This document shows, piece by piece, positions 34,801 through 46,570 of a DNA stretch of 64,000 bases (position 1 is the first letter of the stretch; the number at the start of each line of letters is the position of its first letter). Made by a program: the position numbers and the translations under genes. The stretch is from Enoplolaimus lenunculus (Eukaryota; Nematoda; Enoplea; Enoplida; Thoracostomopsidae). The stretch covers positions 62,001 to 126,000 of the forward strand of contig JASANG010003909.1 in assembly GCA_030248215.1 (NCBI GenBank), given 5' to 3'. The notes under the pieces were generated by a model. It saw only the letters and a program-made list of their open reading frames with translations, did no database searches and was not told the origin of the DNA.

Positions 34801-37800
34801 GTGTAGTGTATGGTTGAGTGTTTGTTTTACAACCCGAAGGTCGCTAGTTCTAACCCCCATGTCTGCTTTTCCATTTTCTAAGTAAAAAATGGTCTTATGT
34901 CCCAGTCGCATTTACTTGGACAGGCAACGAGTATGACCAAAGTATTTGACCTCATCTCTCGTTCTGTTTCAGTTTTGGCAAGACGATTTTCTCCAGTGGG
35001 ATCCGGACGATTTTGGTGGAATTCGTGAAACGTTTTTTCCGTCCGAAAGTGTCTGGACCCCTGAAATTTCTGCATATTACAGGTTAGTTGTTGCATTAGA
35101 AATTGTAGTAAACATTAGTTATTTTTCTGTAGAATATTTTATTAGTAACCTTAGTTAACTTCTGTTAGCAGGTTTATTAATATGTACAATTTGACCTTTC
35201 GAAAATTTTGGTTAAATTGAAGTGTTTCTCATTTGTTTAGAACATTCAAAACACCGGTGTTTAGTTTTTGAAACCGTTTGCACAACACCTATATGAAACC
35301 GTATTATTCGTTTGTCTGAACACCTATAACTAACTGGTAATAGATGATATCTGTATAATTTCAACAAATGGGCTAAGAAGGATTTACAAGATTTACGTTA
35401 GCTGGTGAAGGGTATTGCGCTAACATGACACACACATAAGTTTATCGCTTTGCTTGCTTAATGAATTTATTTGCATACAATTCAAAACATATTTGGTCAT
35501 ATTAACCATGGGGCTCTGCCTGAACCTAAGGAAAGCCTAAGCCTAAACAGAGGCCTAATCTCAAGCCTAAGCGTAAGCTATTCAGTGTCTAAGTTTCCCG
35601 GTCTCTTGTCTTCCACTTCCAGTGGGCAGGTCTCTATAATTCAACTAGTTCAAAAGTAGTGTAAGGTTTCAATATAGCAAAGATGTCAAATTTTGTTACC
35701 TAAAAGCATACACAAGTTGAATTTAACCCTGAAGTGAACACTGACCACTAGGATTGAATTAAAAATTTTCGTATTTTGTGTACTGTCCATAATTGATCTC
35801 AGAATCGCGGCCGCTAATGCAAAATCGAGTGCCCCCACATACGGTTGGGTGTTGTAACGGTAAAAAACCTCGCGAGTAAAACTATCGTGAAGCCTATCCG
35901 GTAGTGGTGTTACAATTTTTGCTATAAAACTTTCCGTTTTTATGTAATGCAAAATTTTGTGACATAAAAATGGAAGGGGATACATCTTGCCCCCCTTGCG
36001 GTTGCTGGGCCCCTGATTCACCACAATTCGTTTAAAAGCATTTTTGATGCATTATACACATGATTATCTAATACCTAAAAGTGCCAAATTTTGCATATTT
36101 CCATTACTAAGCGTGATGCTATTTAGCATGAACGTAAAGATTATCAACCCCGCAATTACGAACTGTTAGTTCCCTAGGCAAAAACTGTCGCAAATGGGTA
36201 AGAAGAATTTTTCTAATATACACTGCTAAAAATACTGAGTCAAATTAACTCTTTCTGAAATAGGCTCTACGGCACTGCACAGACTAAGTCAAATTTGACT
36301 CCGCCAGAGTCAAATTCGACTCTCCAAATGTCAGCCGAGAGGCGTCACCCCATCACCTCTCTAGTTGCTTCTCTGGCTTAGGTTTAGTTTTAGGTAACCT
36401 AACTTAACGGTTTTTACACAGACATTCCTTTATTAGTCGTTTTAGTTTAGCTTCTGTCGTATATCGCTTGTTTGCTCCACTCCTGTTTGTGCTTTACAGT
36501 ATGCGCCTATGCTATGCTTTCGGCATTTGTCTTCAGCGGCGGATCCAACATTTTCCGGTGGAAGAGGATACGTTTTATGTTATGAAATTTTACATTTTTA
36601 ATATTTTAAATTTGACAATTTTAGCCGAAAGTACAAAAAATTCTGAATTCGTGATTTATAAACATCTCTATATTATCACCTATTTGGCTTGAATACACAT
36701 TGTAAGCTTCCGATGACCCATTTGCATTGCAAAATTTACAGCACGGCAGGGCCACATGAAGGTTATATCCGTTCACTTCTCATAATCCGCCTCTGTTTGT
36801 GTACTGGTTTTGCCCTTTTTCATAGTTTTCAGAACACATTCCTTCGTTCTTTTGTCAAAACTCGACTATCTATAGCCCGTTTGCACCCATGTCTCGTGCA
36901 CTTTTTACTCTCTCCCATGGATATGCATAACACATTTCCCGCTACTTCTTTGAAAAACGGAGTTGCTATAGGATGTTTTCTCGAAGCCGACCCCCTCGGC
37001 CTGAAGATATGACGTCATCGTTTTGGGAAGGCACTGGATTCGGCTGGGTGGAACCTCCGCGCAGCCAGCGGCGGACTAAACGTTTCGCGTTCCGCACTCT
37101 AAGCAAAAAACGTGAAACCAACCGGAAACGTATCAAACACGGACGCACCGTCAGGTTTATCAGTGTTCAGCCAGGGTCGTAATTCTATTGCAGATTATCC
37201 TTCTCTAGAATAATTTTTACTCCAAGTACTTTTTATTAATATGGCATTATTTTTAACCGATGTAAACAGTTATATTCCTATATGTATTTTCTCAGAATGC
37301 TTTCTAAATCAATGTTTTAATTCGCGATTACGAATCTACGATAATTCGTCGCCTGACAATTTGTCGCCCGACACTAAGTCTAGCAGTAAAAGCCTAAGCA
37401 TAATCCTAAGCCTAAGCCTTCTCTTAATAATGCGCGACAAAATGTCGGATTACAAGTTGCCGGGCGACGAATTGCCGTGACAGCGAGAATTACGGCCCTG
37501 TCAGTACAGGCGCGTAGACTTAAGTTAGCTTTATTTATGCAAATTAACAAAATTCGTAACTGGCTAAACGAGCTACTCAACCTAAATTTTAGGAATATTT
37601 GTTAAAAATTTGCCGAGAAATGGGCTCGTAGCCAGAGGAGGCCAGGAGGCTCAGTCCTTCTCTCTGCAACGATTTTGCCGTTCCCCTTCTAGAAAATTTT
37701 CAACCTTGCTTCTAAGTCATCGAAAACTCTGGTATGCTCTTTCCGAAAAAATTTTCATCCCGCCAGCAAAGTGAGCTAGCTTCGGGCCTACCGACATATT

Positions 37801-40800
37801 AAATTCGTATACCTTGCAATTTGTCATCTAGCCTACACGCCTGTCTTAAACTGTAACGTTTGCATGTGTATAGGAGGTGAATTTGTACATAACAAAAGAT
37901 ACAAAAGTTACTTTAGGGCTTAAATTTAAGTTCTGAAAAATCGAAATATTTCAGTGCGGTTTTACAAGTTAAAAGTTGATTGGTTATATATAAGACATGA
38001 CAAAGGATACATAGCTACTGAAAGTTTTTTGCTACCTGTTTTATTTACGAGCAAAACAATTATATATGCACCGAAAATATTTATGCAGTTAGGCTACAGC
38101 CTTTGGACAACGACGCGGCAGCTGATTCGATATCGCGGGGGGCACATAAGCTACGACGCTAGAATATTACCCAAAGCGCGCGATAAGCCAAATGCAATTT
38201 TAGATATGTAAGATAGGGACCATACAATTTTGTTTCTAAAATCAATTCTATGTTGCGAAAAATGTTCTGGTTTTTAAAATAAGATTGCGAAAAATGTTCT
38301 GGTTTTTAAAATTAGAGGGGTCGGTGACCTGCCGGCTGCTTCACCCACTGCCTGCGGAAGATATATTTGAAACCGGTCGAATTTGATGGAGTTCAGTTGT
38401 GATTTTTCAAATTTAACTACAACATATATGTATGTTTTACTTAAATTATAGGCAAAAATAAAAGCGTACTCGCTATGTTCTCAACAGAAACATGAATCAA
38501 TGTACTTGAATGCTAATCATTACATAGCTTTTGTATCTTTTGTTATGTCCTATACACTAACCTGATGACCTGACGGCTACAATCTACGACTGTATTCTCA
38601 AATTCGAATAGCATCTATCACCAGTTCGCGGTATCAAACTGATTAAACTCATACATTGCGGATTTCCAATTTGACACAGCTTCAGGCCAAGTATCAAACA
38701 CAAAACATGTGCTGAATTTCGAACCTCGTCAATGACTGGTTCGAAAGCCATAATATTTATCACCCAACTGGCAATAGATGCTGCACACATTTGAGAATAC
38801 AGGTCCTTAAACGTGCCCTTAACAACAGTGTGTTGCATAAACTATAACTATTAAACCCGTTTTAGCCGTTGCCTTTATGCATTGTTTTGGGTTTTGGCCT
38901 GACTTAATTTATAATTTAGGCTAAAGATTAGGCTCACGTCTTGTATTTAAAACCAGTTGTATTAAGATTTGCTTACGTTTTTGATGTGGATATGTCTACT
39001 AAAACCTTGAATGTGACCTTTTAAGCCTTAAAGTAACCTTTGTACCATTTTGTCAAAATAGGATTACCTCTAATTGCCTGCGGTATATAATATATATCAA
39101 ATTTTTTAGTTAATTTCACGTGAAATGAGGATTACTCTTAGCAGTACATTAGGAAAGAAACTTCTACCAATAGTAACGAAATTTGAAAAAATTACAATAC
39201 TGTAGTGACCCTAATAAGAGGGAAGACTGATATTTATTTGGCCTTTTCAGAGGGTACCCCCCTTGTTATTCGGTTACGGACTGTTATTTATTTTTAACCC
39301 ACGCTCCGCTGCCCTTCGTTACTGATATATATCCGGTACTGCAATTATCCGTTGAATTAAACGTTTGTTTATCTTGTGTCAATAGCTTGAGCGATAATAC
39401 AAGCTTATACTTAGGAATGTGCTATCAAAATTTAAGTACGCTTTAAAGATTCGAACTCAAATTATTTGGTCCTCGAGTCATTTAAGTGCTACAATTAGGG
39501 TTAATTGACATTTATGGACTCTGATTAGGGTTTAGGGACTCTATCCGCTTACGTACTCTTATTAGGGAAACGGACTCAAATTGATTCGGACTCAAAATGG
39601 GGAATCCCCTCTTATTACTCCTCCCTCTCTTATTCGGGTCAATACAGTACTGCAGATAGATATTTACTTAAACTCGAGTAGCTGGGATAATAAAATGTTA
39701 CTTAATTAGTATTTTAGTTTAGTCATATTTAAGTAATTAATTTCAGTCACCGACATAAATATTAAATACTTAAACTTTTGAACAAAATCAAAATAAAAGT
39801 TACACGCTTAATTGTGAATTTCGAAACAATAAACTGGTTAAGTAACTGCTTAGCGCATAACCAAATATAAAAATTGGTATTTAAGCACTCATGTAGTGTT
39901 TCAGAAGCACAGCCAAGATCTTATTTACCTTCTTTTGAAAGGAACTATTGCTGTTCATAAATGAATTAAAAGATTTTGAATTAGCTGGTTAAAATAGTCG
40001 TGTTGACTCAGTATATACTAACAAGAGTGCATGATACAAGAGGGTGCAACTCTTTGGGTTCCGCATGTTACAAAATGTACCACCGGGCGTTGCGTTTTTA
40101 GCCGACCCCCCTTGTCTAGAGGGGGTCTCTGTCACATACAATAACCCGAAATTAAATTTATAAGTGAAGCAGTTTGTTGCCGGACGCATAAAGTGGCATG
40201 TTTCGCATAGGTTGTACCCCCTCTAAATAAAGGGCGGTAGGCCCAAAGTTCAACGCGCGCAGAGTACATCCTTTTCTACACAGAATGTACCCAGTTGCAT
40301 ACTCTTGTTTAGTATGCATCAACCAATCTTGATACTATATATACTACCAGTTAAAAGGACATCGCTTCAGCAAAGTTCGGCCTACCCCGGTACTTTCACC
40401 TTTGGTTACACCCTGTTACATACCAAAGTTGGCCTTGATTTTACGAGACAAAACTGCCGCTGTAAAAAGTCGTTAAATGCTGTTTACTAGTGATATTCAA
40501 CTTCTTTGAATAATAAAACTTCAAGTTTAATGCCGCAATTTTTGAGTTGTATAATCTAAGCTCAGTGCTCAGAAAATTTGAAATTTTTGTAGTCAGACTA
40601 GCGATGTTAATACAGAGTAATTAAATTAAACGAATTGAATTCTGTTCTCATCAATGTATTTTGTTTATATAGCATCGTAAATAATTTCCAGGTATAAGTA
40701 TTTTGTGTACGTTTTGCCAAGAGTGCATGATACAAGAGTGTACTACTCTTGGGGATCCGCATGGCTCAAAATGTACAACCGGTCGTTGCATTTTTGACCG

Positions 40801-43800
40801 ACCCCTATATTTAGAGAGAAGGTCGTTGTTATATGCAATAACGTTAAATTGAACTATAATCGCAGCATTTTGATGCCGGATACATAAAGTCCCATGATTC
40901 TCACATGTTGTACGCCCTCTAAATAAGGGAGTGTAGGCGAAGAACTTAACGCGTGCAGCGTACATTCTTTCTACACAGAAAGTACCCAGTTGTACACTCT
41001 TGTTTAAGTATGCGCCATCCACACTTGGTTTCACCCAAAATGATATATAGCACACTTTGTTATGTCTATGTTATCGCCGCTGAAACTAGGTTCTTTTAAT
41101 TCGATCTCGGTTGGATATAAGAAGTTTTGAATACCAACCTGTAAACCGACAATTTAAGGTTGTTTAACCGTTAATTTGCCGAGATTTATATATTTGTAAT
41201 ACATTTTTCAACCTGTATCTCTGATAGTGTCAAGTGCGAAACAATACACAATGCACGTGTAGCATAAAAGCTCTGTAAGACGTGAAAGTGTGACGAACGC
41301 CACTGTTTATCTTTGTGTAGAGGCGTAATAATCGTAAGCACAAATCCCCCCATTTTCAGAAATTAGCGTTATCCTTAAAAATTTTGGCCAATGTATAGAG
41401 CAGGAGCAGAACAGTAGTATAAGCATATTCCAAATCCTGAGCCTAAGCCTAAGTCTAAGCAGAAAATTTGTCGGAAGCTAAAGCTTAATCTATCCCACAT
41501 CCACAGAAAACGTTCCGCTCCTGATCTTTACATGGGCCAAAATTTGTAATAAAGCTTTTAGCGGTGTATTAATACAAGACGGTATTGGAAACATATTTTC
41601 CAAATTCCAGGACAAATTCGAAAAATTAAGTTGCTCAGACTGTGGGAATTTATTCGAATTAATGTGTTTCATGGTCTTAGGGTTTACTAAATTTTTTCAT
41701 TTTTATTTTTTAGTGTTGCATCGAATCGAATGCTTGAAAAGTATACGTATCTTCGGGTCAATTATACCGGTGGAGTACGGTATTTTACGCCGTTCGCTGT
41801 CAAAAATTTATGTCATGTCGATGTGAAATATTTTCCGTTTGACGAGTAAGTGAAATTGGGGCTGAAGGAAGGTTGAAAGTTGGAAACTACCTAATTTGAA
41901 TAAAATTATTAGCCGGAAATTATCTAATTTGAAAAAATTATGAAATTGCTCAAATTATAGGTTGAACTTTAAAACATTTGAAGTTTTGTTCCCGAGTAAA
42001 ACCTCATTCATACGTCAAAGTTTACAGCGAGAACGAGCAGCTGAAATTTGGCGTGCAAGCTTCTGACAGGCTAAATTTACAGTTGCATCTTGTTTGTGTA
42101 AGTTTTATTCAAATTAACATAACAAAACTTGCAACTGCAAGTTGCAACTAATGGTATACGATAAAAGGCGCCATATTTGAGAGCAAAATAATAAAAAACT
42201 GTGTTAAAAAGCGTTCAATGTGCTTTGTCTATTGACCAAACCATAAAATAACTTATTGGAACGGCAATTTTGTGGATATACTATACCTCAGAGAACACAT
42301 AAAAGGTTTCGTTTCAAAATTAGTTCAAATTTTAATTTAATCGAAACTATTTTTTAGTTAAATTTCACAGAAAAATTGTTTAAAAACAGTTTTTTTGTTT
42401 ATATTTTAGACAAAAATGTATATTTTATTTCGGACCGTGGGCGTACCGTATAACAGAACTGGACTGGAAGCTACTTCGAAATGAAGCTGATACACACGAC
42501 TTTTACGACAATCAAGAATGGATGCTTAATTATACTGTGATGACAAGGCTTGTTCTACATTACGATTATCTTGGTATTAAGTTTGTTGTATTTTTTAATT
42601 TTGAAAATGTTTTTGAAACGCAACAAACTGTAAAAGTTGTAATAGATTTAGGCAAGAAACACGTTTTTTGGTCACTGTCGAAAAAAAAGTTGGAGTTTCG
42701 TTCATACGTTCAATTGAAAATGCTTCGGACGCGTGTGCAAAATATAAGCCTCATTTACATGTGCAAGTTTTTGCAGCGAGTAATCGCAGCTACAATTTGC
42801 AAATGCACGCTTATAAAACTTGCAACTGCACTTTGAGCGTGCAAGTCTGTATTTAGGACGCGGGTATTATCGACAGAAAAGATTTGTGCCGCGTGAATGA
42901 AACATAATTAGTTTTTTACTCGCGCAAGCATTTAGAACTTTTGGGTGCAAAGTATTTGTCAACTTGTAACGTCGCAGTTGAATAGTTAGGGTAACGCTAT
43001 ACCATTGATGACACCTGGCACCCGCCGTACTCTAGTAGGATACAATATGTTGACGGACGGTGACGCATGGTTTGTTAAGTCACCGGCACGCCGTATGATT
43101 ACAGACGGCACTTTACGGGTTACGGACGGCGCCGTACAGGTGACGGACGGCGCCGTACAGGTTACAAACGGCGCCGTACAGGTGACAAACGGCGCCGTAC
43201 AGGTGACAAACGGCGCCGTACAGGTGACGGACGGCGCCGTACAGGTGACAAACGGCGCCGTACAGGTGACAAACGGCGCCGTACAGGTGACAAACGGCGC
43301 CGTACAGGTGATGGACGGCGCCGTACAGGTGACGGACGGCGCCGTTCAGATGCCGGACGGCGCTGTACGGATAGCGGACGGTGCCGTATAGATGGCGAAC
43401 GGACGGCGACGTATCAATGGAGGACGACGCGGTACGGTCTGCGGACGGCGCCGGACGGGTGACAGACGCGCCGACGGTGGTTGAGCTGGTGTGATAATCA
43501 TGACTGTTAAAGTCTTTGCGGTGACCGTGCACTACCAAGTGCTTTAAATTGTTGCCACATGTTGGCATAGAAATGTAAAGATTGCACCAGCCGCACATGG
43601 CAAACGCATGTTAAAACTTTTTATGCGCAGTTGAAATAAATTTTACTCCCCGTTGATAAAATTGAAATTGGGCAGAAAAAAAATTTATCCTAATATTAAA
43701 GCTCTGCTTTTCAGGGGAATTGAACTTCAAAAAATTTCAACATAATGCGCAGCTCATGAGGCATTTGGCAATGAAAATTTTCAACCCAAATTATCGTATG

Positions 43801-46365
43801 TTTCAGGCCAACGGCTCAACTATTCAGTGTTCACACTCGAACTGTATATCAGCCGGCAATCGTTCTACTACATTTTTAATCTGGTCATTCCAACCGCAAT
43901 CATTTCAATGGTGTCCGTAATCGGATTTCATATGCCTTCGTCTTCGGCTCAAATGCGTGATGCAAAATACCGACTCGGAATTATGACAATTTTATCAATG
44001 ACTATGCTACTGCTTGCCGTTGTGGACGATATGCCCAAATTTGCCTTGTCAAAACAAGAAGGACCGATGGGATCGTCAAGTTCTGTGCCGCTTATTGGTT
44101 AGTGCTAAACGGGTTGAGAGATGTTTGGATACAGTGACGCAGCAGCCAGAGGGCAGCAGGGTTGCGTGTAAAAATTTTTGAGGTTCAAAAATTTAGCATA
44201 ACATTGAATGAAAAAATTTATGAGAAAAATCATAAGGTTTATAAAAATTGAAGCCAACCAAGGTGTTAAAAACAATTCATACCGTTTCTGTAATGAAACC
44301 AGCTTAGAAATATGGACAACGTTCATTCCAAATCTGTTAACATAAGCCTATTCCTCAGTCTATCTTTTAGCCTCAGAATTTGCATGAGTCCAAAACTTAT
44401 CGTAAGCCTAAGCCTATACCTAAAGATTACTCTTAATCACCTAAGCCTACTCCATTACTCTCAGGTGGGAATATAGGACAACCTATAATGTTTTTGAAAA
44501 ATATTTTTATTTTTAGGAATTTACTACTTTTCATTGCTTTGTATTATCGGAATGGGAACGGTAACTTCGTCGCTATTTGTCGCACTGGAACGCCAAGTCA
44601 GACACAAAAAGGTTCCGGCTTGGATATACTGGATCTCTTGGCATCCACGCGAGATTAAAAACGGATATAAGTTGTCACGAACGGAACCGGTACTATTGAT
44701 TTACAGTATATTGTTTTTTGTTATGAATTTCAATTGATGTTTATAATTCCTTTGCCTGTTTTAAGATTGTTTGCATTAACTCAAACAACATCTCTATGTG
44801 AGATTTTTGAAAAAAATTAGGCAAATAAACGTTTTCTCAAATGAATATTTTCTATTTTAACCGAGATCTGCTGTTGTGATTGAATTCGAACCTCGTAGAA
44901 CGCGATGGGAGTCGTTTACCATGACCATTTAGCTAAAGGGACGTGACGCTCGAGCCTGATGGAGGTATAAAAATTGATGAAGGAGATAAATTGAATATAT
45001 AAATGCCAAAAATTTTACAACCGAAACTGCAGCAACTTGTGGTGAAAATTTTTTGGCGGAACAGACGGCTTTGGCAAACTGCTGGTTACCCATTGATACT
45101 AGTTTCTGCTTCCTTTATATCATACAGCGCCGCAGGCAAAATTTTTTACGCACGAAATGCAAAAAATCTCGCGAGTGAAGCGGCAAATAATCAAGAATGC
45201 ATGCTATTAAGATAAGGTTTAGGTTAAAGCTTAGGCATAAGATTAGGGTTAACGAGTACCCCTTTATAACATGAGTCATTTTTGCCATTAATTATTACAG
45301 ATTCAAGAACTTGCCGACGACGATGCAATAACTGCAGTACAACGCAAAACGACCGTCATTATGCAACGCAAGGAGCATTTGGATCATCGACTTTCGCTAA
45401 GCAATTTATACCACACCGCACCTTCCATCCATAGCGTTCGTCCAATGTCGCCGCTGCCCGGCCGTAAACCAGGTTCCACTGACCACAGCCCTCGTCATTA
45501 CACCCGCCAAGCTTCTGAAGGACCAGGTCATAGAGAAGTGACCCCTAGCTCACGTTTTCGCCAATTTTCAGAAGACGCCCATAACCGAGACAACGCAGCG
45601 CCTAACGTAACTTCAAACAATATTCAATTTGAATCTTTGTCAAAATTTTCAAACTTTATTGGACCGAGAAGCCGACCACCAACAGGTCAAGAACGCTCAA
45701 GGCAACAAGGGCATGTAGGCAAACTTGCCGGCCACGAGCACGCGTCGCTTAGTCCGCTTGAAGAATACAATAGTAATAATGGTTGCAATAGCGGCAATAA
45801 TAACAACAACTATAATAATAACAACGATAATAATAATAATAATAAGAACAATAATAATAATAATAATAATGAAAACAAAAATTGTCCATATCCACTTTCA
45901 ATAGTAGCATCGAATACAGATTCAGATATTGCGTCAACATTTTCCGACATACACCATCAACAACACCAACAACAAATAATTAGTCCTCTACGCGGAGCCG
46001 CCAAAGCTGCTGGGACCGGTGTCACCCTAGAAGGCCTAGGCCGATCCCAGTCGAGACCTTCAGAAGCATCGGTGGGCACCGAAATAGGGACAGGCCCCTT
46101 AGGAATAGGTCTAGGTATAAACGTTCCCATGTCTGAATCTGCAGTTATACTTCAACGCGCTGTTGACGAGCTTCTAATCAGTTTATTAAGTATTGAAAAA
46201 TCAGTGCTTGGAATTCGAAAAGAATTGTACGCGTTTATGCCAAAAAATTCTATTCATGAACGTTGGTTAATCGTGATCAATCGATTAGAATGGATATCAA
46301 TGTTGATATATATGACCGCTGTACTGGCAGCGGTAACATTGTTCTTTTATCACGATTGGTATTAA
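31817..46365 (+). CDS. Cys-loop (nicotinic-type) receptor subunit, nine exons
   Basis: Exons 31817-31907, 32501-32745, 34282-34326, 34973-35082, 41714-41845, 42410-42573, 43807-44097, 44517-44689 and 45301-46365 join in frame to 771 codons, all with GT-AG borders. Signal peptide 1-30 (LLMLLLILLA). Ligand-binding domain with YDLYRYLMQNYRP, WDPDDFGG and SVWTPEI. The Cys loop runs C197-C211 with 13 residues between and FPFDE inside. M1 is about 281-303, M2 317-335, M3 361-382, M4 748-767. Exons 3 and 4 are 45 and 110 bp, as in nAChR genes. No vicinal Cys pair, so a non-alpha type. Odd points: M2 reads DAK-Y-R with Arg at 2' (R318) and Ala at -1', and the M3-M4 loop is about 350 residues. A pentameric ligand-gated channel subunit at the plasma membrane by family; its ligand and ion choice are unknown. 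Confidence 0.9.
31948..32120 (+). repeat. Family A dispersed repeat, near-complete copy
   Basis: Layout: GGGCCCATGTGAAG, then a GAAACGTTTTTCGGCGAGAC block, GCAATAGAATAAGCTTAAG, a zone of degenerate CTTAGG hexamers, then GGAATATAATTATACTACTA and a TACATTGACC end. About 175 bp. At least 18 copies or fragments lie in this window, in both directions, mostly in introns and intergenic DNA; others include 33230-33330, 35508-35590, 41390-41530, 44335-44480, 47395-47572, 48858-49035 and 63872-64000. No coding capacity. Confidence 0.85.
32769..33004. repeat. Inverted-repeat element of 236 bp in receptor intron 2
   Basis: Left end ATGGGTCATCCACGTTGTAC and right end TATAACGTGGATGATCCAT are inverted copies over about 42 bp, continuing into GCTACTGTACAAAATTG / CAATTTTCTACAGTAGC. 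It begins only 24 bp after the exon 2 splice donor. Single copy in this window. Confidence 0.85.
33535..33703. repeat. Family K inverted-repeat element
   Basis: GTTAGGGTTGCGCTATACT at the left pairs with AGTATAGCTTAACCTT at the right. The core is GC-rich with GACGGCGGCGTCC. Related left ends lie at 42985 and 51545. Confidence 0.75.
34794..34860 (+). repeat. tRNA-like sequence, probably a SINE head
   Basis: GTGTAGTGTATGGTTGAGTG resembles an A box and GGTCGCTAGTTCTAACCCC a B box, with TTTTACAAC where a Val (TAC) anticodon loop would be. The acceptor stem does not close. It lies in receptor intron 3. Confidence 0.4.
38589..38803. repeat. Family L foldback element, 215 bp
   Basis: Best copy. 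Left CTGTATTCTCAAATTCG and GCATCTATCACCAGTT pair with right AACTGGCAATAGATGCTG and CACATTTGAGAATACAG. Confidence 0.85.
39199..39650 (+). repeat. Family B inverted-repeat element, 452 bp
   Basis: Best copy. Ends TACTGTAGTGACCCTAATAA and TTATTCGGGTCAATACAGTA are inverted. The interior has TCGGTTACGGACTGTTATTT, ATATATCCGGTACTGC, GGTCCTCGAGTCATTTA and repeated GGACTC phrases. No coding capacity. The TA at both edges would suit a Tc1/mariner-type target, which is inference. Seven copies in this window. Confidence 0.9.
39651..39915 (-). repeat. Family C part joined to family B
   Basis: ACTTAA-rich sequence ending GTGTTTCAGAAGCACAGCC, the family C terminus. It begins exactly where the family B copy ends. 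Confidence 0.65.
40020..40312. repeat. Family I inverted-repeat element, copy 1
   Basis: Ends ACAAGAGTGCATGATACAAG and GTTGCATACTCTTGTT are inverted. The interior has ATGTACCACCGGGCGTTGCG and TGTACCCCCTCTAAATAA. Confidence 0.85.
40718..41007. repeat. Family I inverted-repeat element, copy 2
   Basis: Same length and order as copy 1, in the same direction about 700 bp downstream: CAAGAGTGCATGATACAAGA ... GTTGTACACTCTTGTT. A single end of the family lies near 58497. Confidence 0.85.
41390..41530 (-). repeat. Family A dispersed repeat
   Basis: Reverse copy with CCTGAGCCTAAGCCTAAG and ending GATCTTTACATGGGCCAAAA. Confidence 0.8.
42985..43500 (+). repeat. 21-bp minisatellite in receptor intron 6
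   Basis: About 14 units of GGCGCCGTACAGGTGACNNACGG type between 43105 and 43395, flanked by more diverged GACGG units to about 43460. The tract follows a family K left end (GTTAGGGTAACGCTATACC at 42985). Because the unit is 21 bp, both strands carry long repetitive reading frames (43005-43391 +, 43113-43598 -), which I take as artefacts. Strongly GC-rich in an AT-rich intron. Confidence 0.9.
44885..44955 (-). repeat. tRNA-derived repeat (SINE head)
   Basis: The reverse strand reads TAGCTAAATGGTCATGG (A-box-like) and GAGGTTCGAATTCAATC (B-box-like). Followed by GACGCTCGAGCCTGATGGAGG, shared with the copies at 14121 and 57970. Confidence 0.45.
45770..45882 (+). repeat. AAT/AAC coding microsatellite
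   Basis: Trinucleotide tract inside receptor exon 9 coding for an Asn-rich stretch (about residues 574-612) in the cytoplasmic loop. Confidence 0.95.
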
Positions 46366-46570
46366 ATGATCGAGTGGTTTAACGCGCTGTTGTGGGGATA
46401 AAGCGAGGATTGAATTTCTATTCATAAAAGTTGGTTGATAGTTCACTTAGAATGGAGATCGTGTTTAGATATATGGCCGTTGTGCTTGCGGGTGGATTGG
46501 TACTTGATGGTCGTGTGGTCTAACCACGTTTGTTACTAGCGATCGACGGTTTCGATAATAAAGCGAGGTC
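46366..46570 (+). pseudogene. Decayed tandem copy of the receptor's 3' end
   Basis: Sequence after the receptor stop repeats the last coding part. AATTTCTATTCATAAAAGTTGG (46413 on) matches AAATTCTATTCATGAACGTTGG in exon 9. TTAGAATGGAGATC matches TTAGAATGGATATC, and the ATAAAGCGAGG after the stop (46398) recurs at 46557. The copy covers the fourth membrane helix and the start of the 3' UTR, with many changes and small gaps. Non-coding now, and possibly part of the receptor 3' UTR; AATAAA signals lie at about 46555 and 46711. Confidence 0.75.

Larger units (their letters stand above)
35083..41713. other. Receptor intron 4 (6.6 kb) and its content
   Basis: Holds two family A fragments, a small inverted repeat of TCGTCGCCTGACAATTTGTC type at 37340-37485, a 37625-37790 fragment shared with 26270-26430, a family L copy, a family B copy followed by family C, and the paired 300-bp elements at 40020 and 40718. 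Short AGTCAAATTTGACT palindromes stand at 36235-36330. No nested gene seen. Confidence 0.6.

Noticed and set aside
43005-43598. Repetitive frames on both strands in receptor intron 6
   Set aside because: They come from the 21-bp minisatellite and lie between well-supported splice sites of the receptor.
45003-45215. Frame in receptor intron 8 as an extra exon
   Set aside because: The exon 8 donor (44689) and exon 9 acceptor (45301) already join in phase, and the frame has no receptor-like sequence.
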